Of a DNA stretch of 64,000 nucleotides, positions 46,974-60,508 are shown in pieces. The stretch comes from Lathyrus oleraceus (taxonomy: Eukaryota; Streptophyta; Magnoliopsida; Fabales; Fabaceae). Under the pieces are notes generated by a model. It was not told the origin of the DNA, made no database searches, and saw only the letters and a program-made list of their open reading frames with translations. Numbering within the stretch: the first letter of the stretch is position 1; each line of letters begins with the position of its first letter. Position numbers and translations under genes: made by a program. The stretch lies in the NCBI RefSeq assembly GCF_024323335.1, contig NC_066583.1:16724665-16788664 (forward strand). Direction: 5' to 3'.

Positions 46974-47642
46974 ATAGAAACTATTAGGATCATAGAAACG
47001 ATTCTAAGCTCCACTAATTTTCACCAAAATCCCAAATCAACCATTTTCAAGTGAAACTCACTCAAACATGCAGTTATATATCAAATCATGTTCTATACAC
47101 ATACTCCTTCATGGAATTCAAGATAGAAACCTCATAGCATAACATAAACATCAATTTCATGGATTAAAATATAAACACATGTTAGGATTTCTCAAAATCC
47201 AAATCCCCAAATCCTAAGTTCATGATATCTAACCCACATATATTACATATATCATGTTTACCCATAACCACTTGAAATCCCACCCTTACCTTAGTATAAA
47301 TGAAATCTCTAGGTCCTTCTTCTTCTAGTTTCCTCTTCTCCTCTTTCTCTTCTCTTCTCTCTTCTTCTCTTGTTTTACAAAACTAACTCTGATATCTAGA
47401 ACCCTTACTATCTTTTTAACTCATAATGGGCTTAACTCACTTATCCATCCATTCTAATTAATTAGACTCATTACAAGACAATTGCTATTTCTACTCATAA
47501 AATTCAATTATTCAAATAACACATATATTCAAATAATTCAAATAATCACCAAAAGATATATTTAATTAATTATCACATCAAATAATGATTAATTAAATAA
47601 ACACCTAATAAATAAATACAAAAATTAAATCGGGGTGTTACA
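45812..47642 (-). repeat. Tekay 5' LTR, distal segment
   Basis: Starts with the right copy of TSD AACTT and continues the LTR interrupted at 37434. It matches 6926-8055 plus 18391-19092 and ends CGGGGTGTTACA at 47642, followed by the Tekay TSD AGCCA. Confidence 0.92.
46843..46975. repeat. (TA)n tract in the Tekay 5' LTR
   Basis: TA repeat with two interruptions (GATATATTATAT and ATAATATA) at the position homologous to the Tat insertion site in the other LTR. Confidence 0.92.
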
Positions 47643-47647
47643 AGCCA

Positions 47648-48972
47648 CACATGTCTCCCCAAGTTCAACCTTGAGCATGCTTCGAGCTCCACACCTTTCT
47701 GAATAAAACCTTTCACATTATCCCCCCAAAACCATTCCATCACCTTCCCTATAAATAGGGGAAGGTATTCCATTCATTCTCCAAGCTTCAAAAGCCAAAT
47801 ATACCCTGATGTATACCTGAGTTGAACCTCTAAAACAAGTTTCGATTTTAAGTTTCAAAGCATTCTAATTCCAAATAACCACCCATAATTCATCTTCGAA
47901 CATCACTCAAACTTTCCAAAGTCCTAACTCACCCTCCCTGCACCTCACCTGAGTTATGCCAAGACATCGGAGCACCAAACTGAGATCGATTTCGATCAAG
48001 TAGTTCCACTCACCCTCACCACTCATACGAGTTACCATTCAACTCGAATTCCTCACTGATCATTACCCCACACTTTGAGCTTTGATTAACCTTTATCCAA
48101 CATTTAATTTTCAATCTAGGTCAAAGTTGTTCTTCTGATTCTTGAAAAAATACTCAACACTCAGAGCCAATCAATAGCTCACGAGTGTGGAGGTTGATTT
48201 GTTTTCATGATTGAAAGATGACTCCATGTGTAAATCTGATTAAAAACACTTATTTTTTAGTTTTGATTTTCGAAGTTTGGAGGTTGAAGACGACTTTGAG
48301 TCATTTCCTCGTGTGTGTTTTCGAGTTCAAATGTTTTTGTTGTCATGACCTGATTGATTGATTCTCGCACTCATTCATTTTAACCGTTGTTTTAATATGT
48401 TATTTCATCACCGTGTTTTGTTATCACAAGCGTGCGCTTGGCCCACTGAGAGATGGGGTTGACCCCCATGACCCCAAGGTCAGGGGTTTAACCCCCAGCA
48501 TGTGCATCTTATCCCATTTTTATTTATTTCACTCTTATTTTATTTATTTTCATCATATTTATTTCCCATTTCATTTTACTTTTTACACCACTTATTTTTA
48601 TTATTCTGAAAATTTCCCCAACATGGACCCTTGTTATTTTTGTCTCTACTATTTATTTATGCCTTATTTCATGTCATTTGAACAATTTTCCATGGACTTA
48701 TAAGGTCTTGAATCTAATGGCTAATGAAGTCTATATTTGTCATGATATTGGATTGTTTAGGGTTGCTTGAACCTTCCATGTCTCAAACCTACTAATGAAT
48801 GATCAGGTGTTCATTCATGGTACTTTGAGGCATGGATATGTTGCCTCTATGTTACCAACTTGAGTCATTTGACATGTAGATGAAGCCTTGTTTATGTACA
48901 TAATAACTTGTTGATTTCATCCGATTCATGGCATTTCTTTTGCTTATACTAACCCACTAACTTTATGCTAAC
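47648..48972 (+). mobile_element. right part of the outer LTR-like sequence
   Basis: Continuation of 4608-6141 after the Tekay insertion. It has a plant core promoter CCCTATAAATAGGGGAAGG with TATAAATA at 47750-47757 in plus orientation, then about 1.2 kb without coding frames up to the gap. The promoter and orientation support an LTR reading. The 3' end is lost at the gap. Confidence 0.5.
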
Positions 48973-48985
48973 NNNNNNNNNNNNN
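48973..48985. other. assembly gap (13 N)
   Basis: Thirteen N bases. The left flank is the outer LTR-like sequence. The right flank starts in the middle of a Tat LTR (equivalent to 8239), a typical place for a contig to end. Confidence 0.99.
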
Positions 48986-49394
48986 ATCCACTCACCGTCA
49001 ACCCATGTCGCGGGCACCTCAGTTGTGCCGGGCAGGGCCCTAACGGCATCCCCACTCACCACGTCACCCATCCCCTATATTGCCGCCTTAGGGATAGGGG
49101 CAGTTGGACCAGGGGGCAGACTTTGGCCTAGGTCTTAACGCTTCTTACGCGTCCCCTGGCAGCTCCTCCTTGGGCCTAGCTAATCCAGCCCATTAGGCCT
49201 TGGCCCAGCGCTGGGGCTCACTATAAATACCCCTTTCATGGCAGGGGCAGGTATGCTAACTCACACTCTGATAACCTCATTCTGTACCTTTTCTGACTTA
49301 AGCATTGGAGCATCTTGCAGGTACACCCCCCCCTCATTTCATTCTCGGCCCATTCATCAAGACCTTGGAAGGCCCTCCTGATCAGGTGAGATCA
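48986..49394 (+). repeat. Tat 5' LTR, truncated second copy
   Basis: Corresponds to 8239-8654 but is several bases shorter through small indels (for example one C gained in CGGCATCCCC and two bases lost in CATGGCAGGGG). The PBS follows at 49396. Confidence 0.9.
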
Positions 49395-49474
49395 GTGGCG
49401 CCGTCTGTGGGAACTAGCTATCCCCATCTTCATCAAACGAGGATCAAAAGCTCATTTATTTCTGTCCTTCCAAC

Positions 49475-52400
49475 ATGGCCGGAGAACAACATAGCGATCA
49501 CAGCCGTCCCCTCGTCAACTACAATATGGACGACGGCCCGCCATCCCATGAAGCGGACGTTCGGGACGGTCATCCATCCACCCCCGTCTCCAGAGCCCCA
49601 AAACAACGGAGATGCCTCTCACGCCCACAATTAGGGGCAGAGACATTTCATCCCATTCCCGTTCCCGTTGAAGGAGACGCCGTAATGATTGCCATGGTGA
49701 ATGCCCTCAATCAGGCCGGTTCTATGCTCCGCCAGCAACACACGAACGAATCATGGCCCTCGAAGCCGAACGACAAGAGGCCCGGCCCCAGCCGGTGAGT
49801 AGGATACAACAACGTTCGGAGCCAACGAAGAAGCGAGGACGTCGCTCTCCCGAACCCCACGCCAGCAGGGCACGCGCCCGTCGTGACGGTGGTCGCGAGA
49901 ACATCACCAAGGCGCGGGCACAGCCCCGACGACAACGAACTGTCTCCCTTAAGGAGCGACGAGGAAGATTTGCACTGCCCCCTATCTCGGGCAATAATGG
50001 AAGCCCCGCTCCCCAAAGGCATGGAGAAACCGCCAAACCTAGCTGTGTACGACGGACTACAGATCCCGACGATCACGTCGACAACGTCAACGCGATGCTC
50101 GACTACCGCAATGATATAACCGGGCACCTCAAATGCCGACTGTTCTCAACGACCCTCAGGAAAGGGGCCATGGCCTGGTACAAAAGCTTGGCCCCTGAGT
50201 CCATTACGTCATGGAGAGTCATGAGGTCCATGTTCACCCGGCACTTTACAGCTTCCCGTCGTCACCCCAAGACTGAGGCGACCCTTGAAGCCATAGTGCA
50301 GAAAGAAATGAAACACTGCGCTCATACATCGAGCGATTCAACCAGGAAGCTGTCGAGGTAGATACCACCGAGCACATGAAGAAGTATCTCCTCGAGAGAG
50401 GTCTCTTACCCGCAGTGAACTTAGCAGAGCCGTAGGGATCGAACCTCCCCGCACCTTAAACGAGCTCCTGCATAAAGCCCAGGCCTACATCAGATACGAG
50501 GAAAAGCAGGTGGCACACAATGCCCGCAGCGGACGTAACGCTGGGGAGACCGAGCACTCAAAACGCGAGGACACGAGCATTTCCCGTCGCAACGGAGACA
50601 AACGAAGAGAGAAAGACCTCGCGAGCTCCGGGAAGGAAGAGGCCCCGCGGGCAGATATAGCGAGTACACCTTACTGACAGCTCCTCGAGAGCGTATCCTC
50701 GCAGAATGTATCAACTCTGAATTTAAGCAGGGCAGGGTCAGGTTCCCAAAACCATCTGCACCAAAGCCCCACACCGACAAATCAAAGTACTGCCGGTTCC
50801 ACAGAAGTCACGGGCACGTGACCGAAGACTGCGTCCACCTGAAGGATGCGATTGAAATTTTAATCCAAGAAGGGCACCTGAAGCAGTACACGAGGAAGAA
50901 CGAAGCTCCCAGACACGACGAGCCAAGAAGAAGAGACCCCGGGAAAACACACCCCCTGACAACTCTCCCTATCAAGTGGCCCTCTGCGTGTCACGACCGA
51001 AGATTTCTTCCTCCCCGAACCATTGCCCGAGGGCAAGATCACTGCACTCAGCCCCTGGGAAGACTTCCCTACCACACTGGTGATATCAGGAGGAGGAACT
51101 AACGGGAATCCACGGCCCTCTCCGTCAAGCGTAAGTTCGACGAACTCCTACTGACTGCCCCCGAGCAGAAAGCGACATTGACAAAATACCGGGGAAAATC
51201 CAACCCAATATCCTTCTTCCTGGAGGAACTCCCGGGCGGATCCCCGAACTCGGCCATCCCACTATTGATAAGAGCAAAGATGGCCCGATTCGACGTACGA
51301 CGCATCCTGGTCGACGAAGGCAGCTCAGTGGATATCATGTACGTCCACCTCTTCAAGACTCTGAAGCTAGACAAGACCAACTTAGCCCCCTACGTCGGAT
51401 CAGATCTCCAAGGATTCAACGGAGCAACAACCAGACCGTGGGGATATGTTGAGCTCCTCGTCACCTTCGGCGAACAAGAAACGGCCAGGGAAGTCAAAAT
51501 CCAATTCCTGGTCGTAGACTGTCCGTCTCTCTACAATTGCATCTTTGGACGCCCGACACTGGCCGAACTCACCGCGGTCCCATCCACCGTCCACCTGAAG
51601 ATGAAATACTACACCAAATTGGGACGTGTGGTCACCATCCATGGTGACATCGAAGCAGCCCGACGATGCTACGACGCCGCAGTAAAGGACAGGCCGTAGT
51701 CAGCACAAAGAGCAACTGCAACAACAAAAAACTCAAGACCGAGGATCCTGCCCGAGGAGTCAACGCCATCGACCTCGACTGTCGCATCGGGCTGGACGAG
51801 ACCGAAGAGGGGAGGTTCCCCAAGGAACGCTCTCTCGAACACCCGGTCCGACCAATCCCCGACGGGGAGTTCGAACTCATTCCTCTTGGGGACGATCCGG
51901 AAAGGACGGTGAAGATAGGTAAGGGACTACCCGAGGAAACAAGAGAAGAGCTAGTAGCATGCCTCGAAGAGAACTCCGACCTCTTCGCGTGGAATGCCGC
52001 GGAAATGCCCGGGCTGGACCCCGAGATCGCGTGTCATAAGCTAGCTGTAGACCGGGCAGCCAAGCCCATAGCACAGCGTAGACGCAAGCAATCGCCCGAA
52101 AGGCAGAGGCTGCCGAACGAGCTGTAAAAGACCTCTTAGAGGCAAATTTTATTTCTGAAGCCCAGTACACAACCTGGCTCTCTAATGTAGTCCTTGTTAA
52201 GAAAAATAATGGAAAATGGCGTATGTGTGTTGATTATACTGATCTTAATAGGGCTTGCCCGAAAGATGCTTTCCCCCTCCCTAATATAGACTCGCTCGTT
52301 GACAACTCTGCAGGTTTTAAACTCTTGTCCTTCATGGACGCATATAGTGGATACAACCAGATCCCTATGTCGCCCGCAGACAAGAAACACACAGCGTTCA

Positions 52401-55062
52401 TGACCCCAACGGGCAATTACTATTACAACGTGATGCCGTTCGGGCTCAAGAACGCTGGCGCTACATACCAACGCATGATGAACAAAGTCTTCAAGGACGA
52501 AATAGGGGACATGCTCGAAGTGTACATGGACGACATGATCGTCAAATCACACGAGGAGATAACCCATGCTCGACACCTTACGAAGGTATTCGAGCAGGCG
52601 AGACAGTGTAAAATGAGGTTCAACCCCGAGAAATGCACGTTCGGAGTCCGGGCAGGCAAGTTCCTCGGTTTCTATCTCACCGAAAGAGGGATCGAGGCCA
52701 ACCCCGACAAATGCCGGGCATTCTCGGAGTTTCCGACCCCGAAAACCAAAAAATCGATCCAGTCACTCAATGGAGTGCTCGCCTCACTCTCCCGTTTCAT
52801 CGCCAAGTCCGCCCAGCACGCATTGCCATTCTTCAGACTCCTTCGCAAAGAGGCTACCTTCGACTGGACCGATGAATGCGAGCAAGCGCTACTCTCCATC
52901 TAAAGAAGGTTCTGTCCCAACCCCGGTCTTATCACGGCCATCAGAAAAGGAAACCCTATACTTATACCTATCCGTGGCAACCGAGGCCGTCAGCGCCGTT
53001 CTAGTAAGAGAAACCGACGAAGGACAAAAGCCCATCTATTTTACGAGTAAAGCACTCCAAGGTCCCGAGCTCCGATATCAGCAAATCGAAAAGGTCGCCC
53101 TGGCCCTCATCAACACAGCGAGGAGACTACGATATTACTTCCTCGCACACACGATAAAGGTGAGGACCGACCAGCCAATCAAACAGCTGCTCGGGCGCCC
53201 GGATATGGCCGGGAGGATGCTCAAGTGGTCACTAGAACTCTCCGAATTCGACATACAATACGAAAGTAGGAAAGCCTTGAAAGCTCAGGCGCTGGCCGAC
53301 TTCGTCGCGGAGATGACCCACTGCCCGACTCCAGCAGAAAGCGCCCACAAATGGACGATCTTCGTCGATGGCGCCTCTAGCACATCGGGCAGCGGGGCCG
53401 GGATCATCCTCGAAAATGAAGAAGGGATCCTGATAGAGGTATCGTTAGCGCTAGCGTTCCCAACATCAAACAACCAAGCCGAATACGAAGCCTTCCTCGC
53501 AGGCCTGAGGTTAGCCGAGGACCTGGGAGCAAAAGAGGTAAAAATAGCCACCGACTCCCAGCTCGTGGCCTCACAAGTGCGAGGAGAATACCAAACCAAG
53601 AACGACAACCTCCTCGGGTACTTGTCCCTCGTCAAAGAAACTTGATAGATTTGAAAAATGGAAGTTCAACACATACCCCGCGAGCACAACACACGGGCAG
53701 ACGTTCTCTCGAAACTAGCCAGCACGAGGAAAAAGGGTGGGAATAAATCAGTAATCCAAGAAATTCTCCCGCGGCCCAGCATCGACAAAACTACCGCCTC
53801 CACTCGAGGTCAACGCTATTGGAGATGCCCACTGTTGGATGACACCCATCTACAATTACCTCACACGAGACGAACTCCCGGCTGACCCGAAAGAGGCGAC
53901 CACTGTCAAACGACGCGCATGCTCGTACGTACTCCTCGAAGGCAAACTCTACCGGAGAGGATTCTCCATCCCACTACTCAAATGCGTCGAGGAAGAGAAT
54001 GTCCCCGACATACTTGGAGAGATACACCGGGGAATTAACGCTCAACACCTCGGCGGACGATCGCTCGCACGAAAAGCCCTTCGAGCAGGCTACTACTGGC
54101 CGACCATGCAAAACGATTCGAAAGAGCACGTCAAAAGATGTGACAAATGCCAACGACACGCCGACATGCACCTCGCACCCCCGAACGACCTCAAATCATT
54201 GTCTTCCCCATGGCCCTTCGCGTGGTGGGGCATGGACATCCTCGGACCCTTCGTCACCGGATCATATCAGAATAAATACCTCATCGTCGGGGTGGATTAC
54301 TTCACCAAATGGATCGAGGCGGAGGCACTGGCTAAAATAACCGCGCAGAACATTCTCCGGTTCTTCAAACGCAACATCCTCGCTCGGTTCGGTATACCCC
54401 AGGCCATTGTCACTGACAACGGGACACAATTCACGGACGGAGGATTCCAGGACTTCATCGCCAGCCTGGGCACCACACAGCATTTCACGTCTGTCGAGCA
54501 TCCGCAGACGAACGGGCAAGCAGAGGCGGCCAACAGGGTTATCTTACGTGGCCTCAAACGCAGACTCGGCGAGGCAAAGAGGGCATGGGTCGAGGAGCTA
54601 CATAGCGTCCTATGGGCCTACCGCACGACACCACATTCCACCACCGGGGAACCCCGTTCCGACTAACTTACGGCACCGAGGCAGTCATCCCGGTGGAGAT
54701 ACGGACGCCAACGAGGAGGACAGAGGAGCCCCTAGACGAGGAAATGAACGATGAAACCCTTAGAGCCGAGCTCGATCTAGTCGAGGAAATACGCTCCGAA
54801 GCGGCTCTCCGGAAACAACCCTCAAACAAAAGATAGCACTACGCCATGACGCGAAAGTCATAAAAAGAGAGTTCCAGGTCGGCACCCTGGTCCTCAGAAG
54901 AAACCAGAAAAACCCGAGAGAGGGCAAACTGGCGGCCAACTGGGAAGGCCCTTACCGCGTCCGCGACAAAACGAGCAACGGGGCCTATTACCTAGAAACC
55001 TACAAGGAGAACAACTCGCTCGACCATGGAACGCAGAAAAACTTAGACAATATTACAGCTAA
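49475..55062 (+). pseudogene. gag-pol: Tat gag-pol, second copy, frame broken by many small indels
   Basis: Collinear with 8735-14335 but 13 bp shorter. Breaks include one C gained near 49583, one T lost near 49631, two bases gained near 49741, two lost near 49894, one G lost near 50054, and losses near 50286, 50411, 50610, 50925, 50998, 51105, 51687, 52100, 53640, 54651 and 54812. Substitutions are almost absent. The pattern looks like uncorrected long-read error, not evolutionary decay, so this is probably the same gene as 8735-14335. Confidence 0.85.
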
Positions 55063-55543
55063 ATACACCACGGGGAGACGTGGCAGGTACGACCACGCTC
55101 TTCGTCCCCAAAACCCCAGGGAGGAACCACGAGGCCCGGGAACGATCCGGGGTCACATAACGAACACAACCCTCCCCGACGGTTGGGATCTTGACCAAGA
55201 CTCAACGTCGAAGTACCAAGACTGGCAGGGCGCCCAGCTCGCGATGGGAGGACCCAAGCCTCGGGACCAGGGTTCGGACAACGGACCCGGGCTTCGATAC
55301 CCACGGGCACAAAGCCCGACACTTCGTCGGTTCCCTAAACCGAGGAGATTAACAAAGTCGAGCAGAGTACGAATTCATACAAACAAGTATCAACACAAAC
55401 GAGCACAATGAATGATAACGAAAATATTCATACATTAGAAACGATAAAAGCGGCCGAAGCCAAGTACGCCCGAAGGCCATATTACAACGCCCGAAGGCCA
55501 AAATACATAAGGCACGCAGGCCATGATAAGAAAAACAAATAAA

Positions 55544-57961
55544 CTAAGACTCCGCTCGGAGCACCTCTTCATCTTCTTCTTCTTCTTCTCCCCCCAGCTC
55601 CTCTTCCACTGCAAACGGGCAGATGATCTCACCATCCCGGACGCAGTAGTTATAGGCCGACCCTGCTGTCACCAACTCAGGGTTCAGAAGCCCGAGCTGC
55701 TCGACAGCATTGTCGAAACCCTCTTTGAAGCAGGCCACGAGATCTTGGTTGAGAGTCCGAATATGCCCTAGCAACTCACCGCGCGAACCAAGGGCGCGTT
55801 CCTCCTCGGTCTCATCTGCCAGAGGACGGACCTTTCCCTCGAGAGACGCAACCTGAGCCCGTAGGCCAGCGTTGTCCTCGGTCAGCTTCTGATGGTCGGC
55901 CACCTGCTCTTCCAAGCTCGCCATCGCAGCCTTCAACTGGTCCCTCTCCTTCTCCACCTCCTCCAGCTTCCGGCTCAACCCTTCCTGCAGCTGATGCTCT
56001 TCTTTGTAGTCCGACAGATCTTTAGATAATTTTTCCTTCTCCGCCCGGACCTGCAAAAGGGCACCCTCCAGCGAGGCAGTGGAGACCGAAGTGTCGGTCA
56101 AAACCATGGCCGTCTCCATCACCCGGATGACAGCAGCAATATCCCTGGCCAGATCTTTCTCCGAGCAGCAGCATCCTGGTCCAGAATAGCCTTGGCCTCA
56201 GGCGCGGGCACAACAATCGACTCCTCGGCCTTGAAGAACGACCGTTCCACATAGCAGGGAGGTAGAAGATAGCTCCCCGGTCCGTTCGGACTTCCTGGAG
56301 ACGACCTGGTAAGGGCCCCAGCCGGACGCTTCCGTTTATGGAGGGGAGAAGCCGCTGGCGACGGACTGCTATCAGCAATGTTGATCGGTTAGACCGAGGA
56401 GGAGAGGAAGGAATCACGCTCGCCTGCGAGGGACCGATCCCGCATCGCATCAGCAGTCTCGAGACACGGGCCGCAGTTTTCTTCTTCTTCTTGGGCACCC
56501 GGTCAGGAGCGCCGACCTGATTCGCTAGCTTCAGCACCCGATCACGAGCATTGGGCATGGCACCTGCAAATAAATTACACACAAACATTAGCGACCGAAA
56601 TCATAAACAGAAATAAAATGCTAAACAAAGTCTGCCTACTCAATAACGCCAGAGCTTCCTCCTCGGTATCACACTCGAGCAGAGCCTTCGTATTGATATA
56701 ACGCGTCTCGGTGATTAGCTCCCCGGCCTCATCCAGGTAGGGCACGCCCTGTCGATTCGCCCAGAACCCCAAGCTGAAGCTCTGCACGTAATCGACCAGC
56801 TTCTTGTACGCGAGCCTATCCTCCTCGCCGAGCATCGCGTACTTGACCCGGTAATGCGCCGTGGAGAGATCGAAATGATCACGCTGCCACCTCAGCGGTA
56901 TCTTCGACATCAGCGTCTCCTCCCCGTTGGGTTCCCGTTGATAGTAGTATAAAGAGTGAAGGGCAGCCCGGGTGATCGGCATCACCACGTACCACCGGCT
57001 TTTGAAATGGCGAACAGAATCCTCGTACGTCTTGAACAGACGCACGGGCTGCTTGAAGGAAACCCAACTGTGGCGACCACGGGAACCGGACCTCTGGAGA
57101 TGGAAGACGTGGAAGAAGAGAGCCCGGGTGCAACCAATGCCGAGGAACTGGCAAACTAACTCGAATGCCCGCATAAATGCGAGAGCATTGGGATGTAGTT
57201 GGGACGGCGCCAGCCGGAGCCACTTGAAGACCGACATCTGGAAGGAGTTGAAGGGCAGTCTGATCCCCGCCTCACGAAAAGCAAATTCATACATGGTGAA
57301 CTGCTTCCCCGGGAAATGATGACAAATGCGGTCTTCTTCCTTGGGGGCGCAGCAGTACCAGTTTGGTGGATCCTCCCGGCTTATGGTCTCGACCATAGCG
57401 TGAGCAGTGATGGCCTCGTCACAGAAGTCTGATTCCTCCTCCAAGGGCTCGTCCGCAACCCATGAGAAGTCGACCTGCCCGGAAGAGGAGGCGTGTTCGG
57501 TACCACCTCGGACACTCCCATCCCCGACAGGGAGACGAGCGATTGTCGCGTCTTCGGTGGAGGACCCAGAATCTTCTTTCCTCGGTCGTAAGCGCCCGGT
57601 AGCACCTGAAACGCAGACAGAAAGAGTGAATTCGACGTCATATCAAATCCACCCTTCCACCGCAGGTCAAGTGAAAGGGCGTAGCGGCGACGGACACTAA
57701 CCGTGCTCAACTCGGTGGCGCGCGCACTCTATGAAGACCGGGCATAAACTTCATACAGCCTATGCAGGTATTGCCCAGCGTATGAAGTTTATGCCCGGTA
57801 CAGTAGGATCCCAACCCTATTTTCTACCATCTAAGATACACCTACAGTCCACTACACTGTTCCCAAGTTAAACCTAACCACATTTCTACAACATTATCAT
57901 GCGTTTGACAGAAAACAACAAGGAAAAAGAATGGGTCACAGTGGAAAATCATACCTGACAT
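55544..57961 (-). pseudogene. antisense Tat gene, second copy
   Basis: Same exon layout as 14818-17237: ATG at 57961, exon 2 57605-56640, exon 3 from 56563. Exon 2 and both introns have no net length change. Exon 3 has a lost T near 56157, a lost G near 56388 and a garbled stretch near 56440-56460, which break the frame. The 20-bp inverted repeat is at about 57737-57799. Confidence 0.85.
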
Positions 57962-58515
57962 AGTTAAGTTGAAAGGGTACGGTGGTGTCCGAGCAGAAGA
58001 CGGTGGTTCAGATAGGAGGACGGGCGGAGACGACGGTCCAGACGGTTGAGAGAGCAAACGAGAGAGAATGTGGAGAACTCCGGTGAACGCGTGAGCGAAA
58101 AGAAAAAGTGGAAATGAAGTTACTCAACCCCTTTTTATAGGGCTTGGCACGTAGACCAACACGCTAGGTCATCATTGCCTAGCCTGCCTACGCCGTCTTT
58201 GCACGCGAAACGAAGCGACCCCACTAATTCTGAGACACGTCTGTCAAAGATGAGAAGCTGAAACGACCCGAGCACCTATCCGTCTCCTCGACTCACCAAG
58301 ACGCCACCTCCCCGCGTCATACCCACGTTTACTACAAGGAAGGCGCAGATCAACCGATCACCTCCATCCCCGACATTCCCGAAGAAAGGGTCGATCATGA
58401 ATAGGTCTGGTACGACCTCGCCTGTCTAACGATCAAGCTTCCCCATCGTCTCGGGGAACCCTTAGTTGAAACATAAGTCATCCCTCTGGCTCAGAGACTC
58501 GACTTGGGGGGCTCC

Positions 58516-59113
58516 TGTTCCGGACTGGGCCATGACCCTAGGCACGGCACGGCCCAATGCTCGCCAAGCCCACGTCCAAACAGCCATGTCCACACGACCA
58601 CAAGGACACGTCAGGTGGACGACAGTCCGCCCGACGAACGTCTCCCCGGCCCTTAAACACGTGTCGGACAGCGAGCGGGTCCTCCTCATACGATCTCCAT
58701 CCACTCACCGTCAACCCATGTCGCGGGCACCTCAGTTGTGCCGGGCAGGGCCCTAACGGCATCCCACTCACCACGTCACCCAACTCCCCTATATTGCCGC
58801 CTTAGGGATAGGGGCAGTTGGACCAGGGGGCAGACTTTGGCCTAGGTCTTAACGCTTCTTACGCGTCCCCTGGCAGCTCCTCCTTGGGCCTAGCTAATCC
58901 AGCCCATTAGGAGCCTTGGCCCAGCGCTGGGGGCTCACTATAAATACCCCTTTCATGGCAAGGGGCAGGTATGCTAACTCACACTCTGATAACCTCATTC
59001 TGTACCTTTTCTGACTTAAGCATTGGAGCATCTTGCAGGTACACCCCCCTCTCATTTCATTCTCCGGCCCATTCATCAAGACCTTGGAAGGCCCTCCTGA
59101 TCAGGTGAGATCA
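58516..59113 (+). repeat. Tat 3' LTR, second copy (598 bp)
   Basis: Same as 17792-18390 minus one A in the CATGGCAAAGGGG run. Confidence 0.92.
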
Positions 59114-59815
59114 TATATATATATATATATATATATATAGCAACTATTAGGATCATAAAAACAAGATTGTAAGCTCCACTAATTTTCACCAAAATCTCAA
59201 ATCAACCATTTTCAAGTGAAACTCAAACTTGCAATTATACACCAAATCGTGTTCTATACACATACTCATTCATGAAATTCAATATAGAAACATCATAGCA
59301 TAACATAAACATCAATTTCATGGATTAAAATATAAACACATGTTAGGGTTTCTCAAAAATCAAAATCCCCAAATCCTAAGTTCATGATATCTAACCCACA
59401 TACATTACATACATTATGTTTACCCTTAACCACTTGAAATCCCATCCTTACCTTAGTATAGATGAAATCTCTAGGTCCTTCTTCTTCTAGTTTCCTCTTC
59501 TCCTCTTTCTCTTATCTTCTCTTCTATTCTCTCTTCTTTTCTTGTTTTACAAAACTAACTCTGATCTCTAAAACCCTTACTATCTTTTTAACTCATAATG
59601 GGCTTAACCCACTTATCCACCGATTCTAATTAATTAGGACCATTACTAGACAATTGTTATTTCTACTCATAAAATTCAATTATTCAAATAACACATATAT
59701 TCAAATAACTCAAATAATCACCAGAACACATATTTAATTAATTATCACATCAAATAATGATTAATTAAAATAAACACCTAATAAATAAATACGGAAATTA
59801 AATCGGGGTGTTACA
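59114..59815 (-). repeat. Tekay 3' LTR proximal segment, second copy
   Basis: Same as 18391-19092 including the 26-bp TA run and the GTGTTACA end. The Tekay PPT follows. Confidence 0.92.
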
Positions 59816-59855
59816 ACTCTCCCCCACTTGAAATATTTTCGTCCTAAAAATTACC

Positions 59856-60503
59856 TCAAGCAAACAACTCGGGATATGAATCCCTCATATGACTCTCAAG
59901 CTCCTACGTCACATTTCCACCAGTCGATCCTCCCCAAACGATTTTCACCAAAGCAATCTCTTTACCACGGAGTTGTTTCACCTCTCTATCTTCTATCCGC
60001 ATAGGTAATGTCTCCACGGTCAAATTATCTCTAACCTCAACATCATCTAATTGGACAACATGCGAAGGATCCGCAATGTATCTCCTCAATTGAGACACGT
60101 GAAACACATCATGGAGATTAGCAAGTGACGGCGGCAACGTAATCCGATAAACCACATCACCTACTTTCTCGGAAATCTGATACAGACCAATAAAATGCGG
60201 CGTCAACTTACACGACTTCAATGCTCTACCAACACCCGTTACCGGAGTAACTCTTAAAAACACACAATCATCTACCTCAAACTCAAGCGATTTCCTTCTC
60301 TTGTCATGGTAACTCTTCTGACGACTTTGAGAAACCTTCATCTTCTCTCTGATCATTTTAATCTTATCAATAGTCAGTTGAACTATCTCAGGTCCAACCA
60401 CAACACTTTCTCCAGATTCGTACCAACACAAAGGCGTCCTACACCTTCTACCATACAAAGCTTCAAACGGAGCCATACCAATACTCAAATGAAAACTATT
60501 GTT
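59856..60503 (-). pseudogene. Tekay integrase C-terminus and chromodomain, second copy
   Basis: Same as 19134-19781, including the premature TAG in the chromodomain region, and cut at the same base by the Ogre-like LTR. Confidence 0.9.
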
Positions 60504-60508
60504 GTAGG

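Larger units (their letters stand above)
6142..47642 (-). mobile_element. Tekay-type chromovirus (Ty3-gypsy), disrupted by four later insertions
   Basis: On the minus strand the element has a 5' LTR (right), initiator-Met-type PBS, gag with three zinc knuckles, protease, RT, RNase H, integrase with chromodomain, PPT and 3' LTR (left). LTR ends read TG...CA (TGTAACACCCCGATT at the minus-strand start). The 5-bp TSD AGCCA is at 6137-6141 and 47643-47647. Removing the four nested insertions and their TSDs leaves about 9,770 bp, with LTRs of about 2,611 and 2,613 bp. The LTRs differ at roughly 5% of positions in the stretch I compared by eye, so this is the oldest insertion in the nest. All coding regions contain stops. 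Confidence 0.92.
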
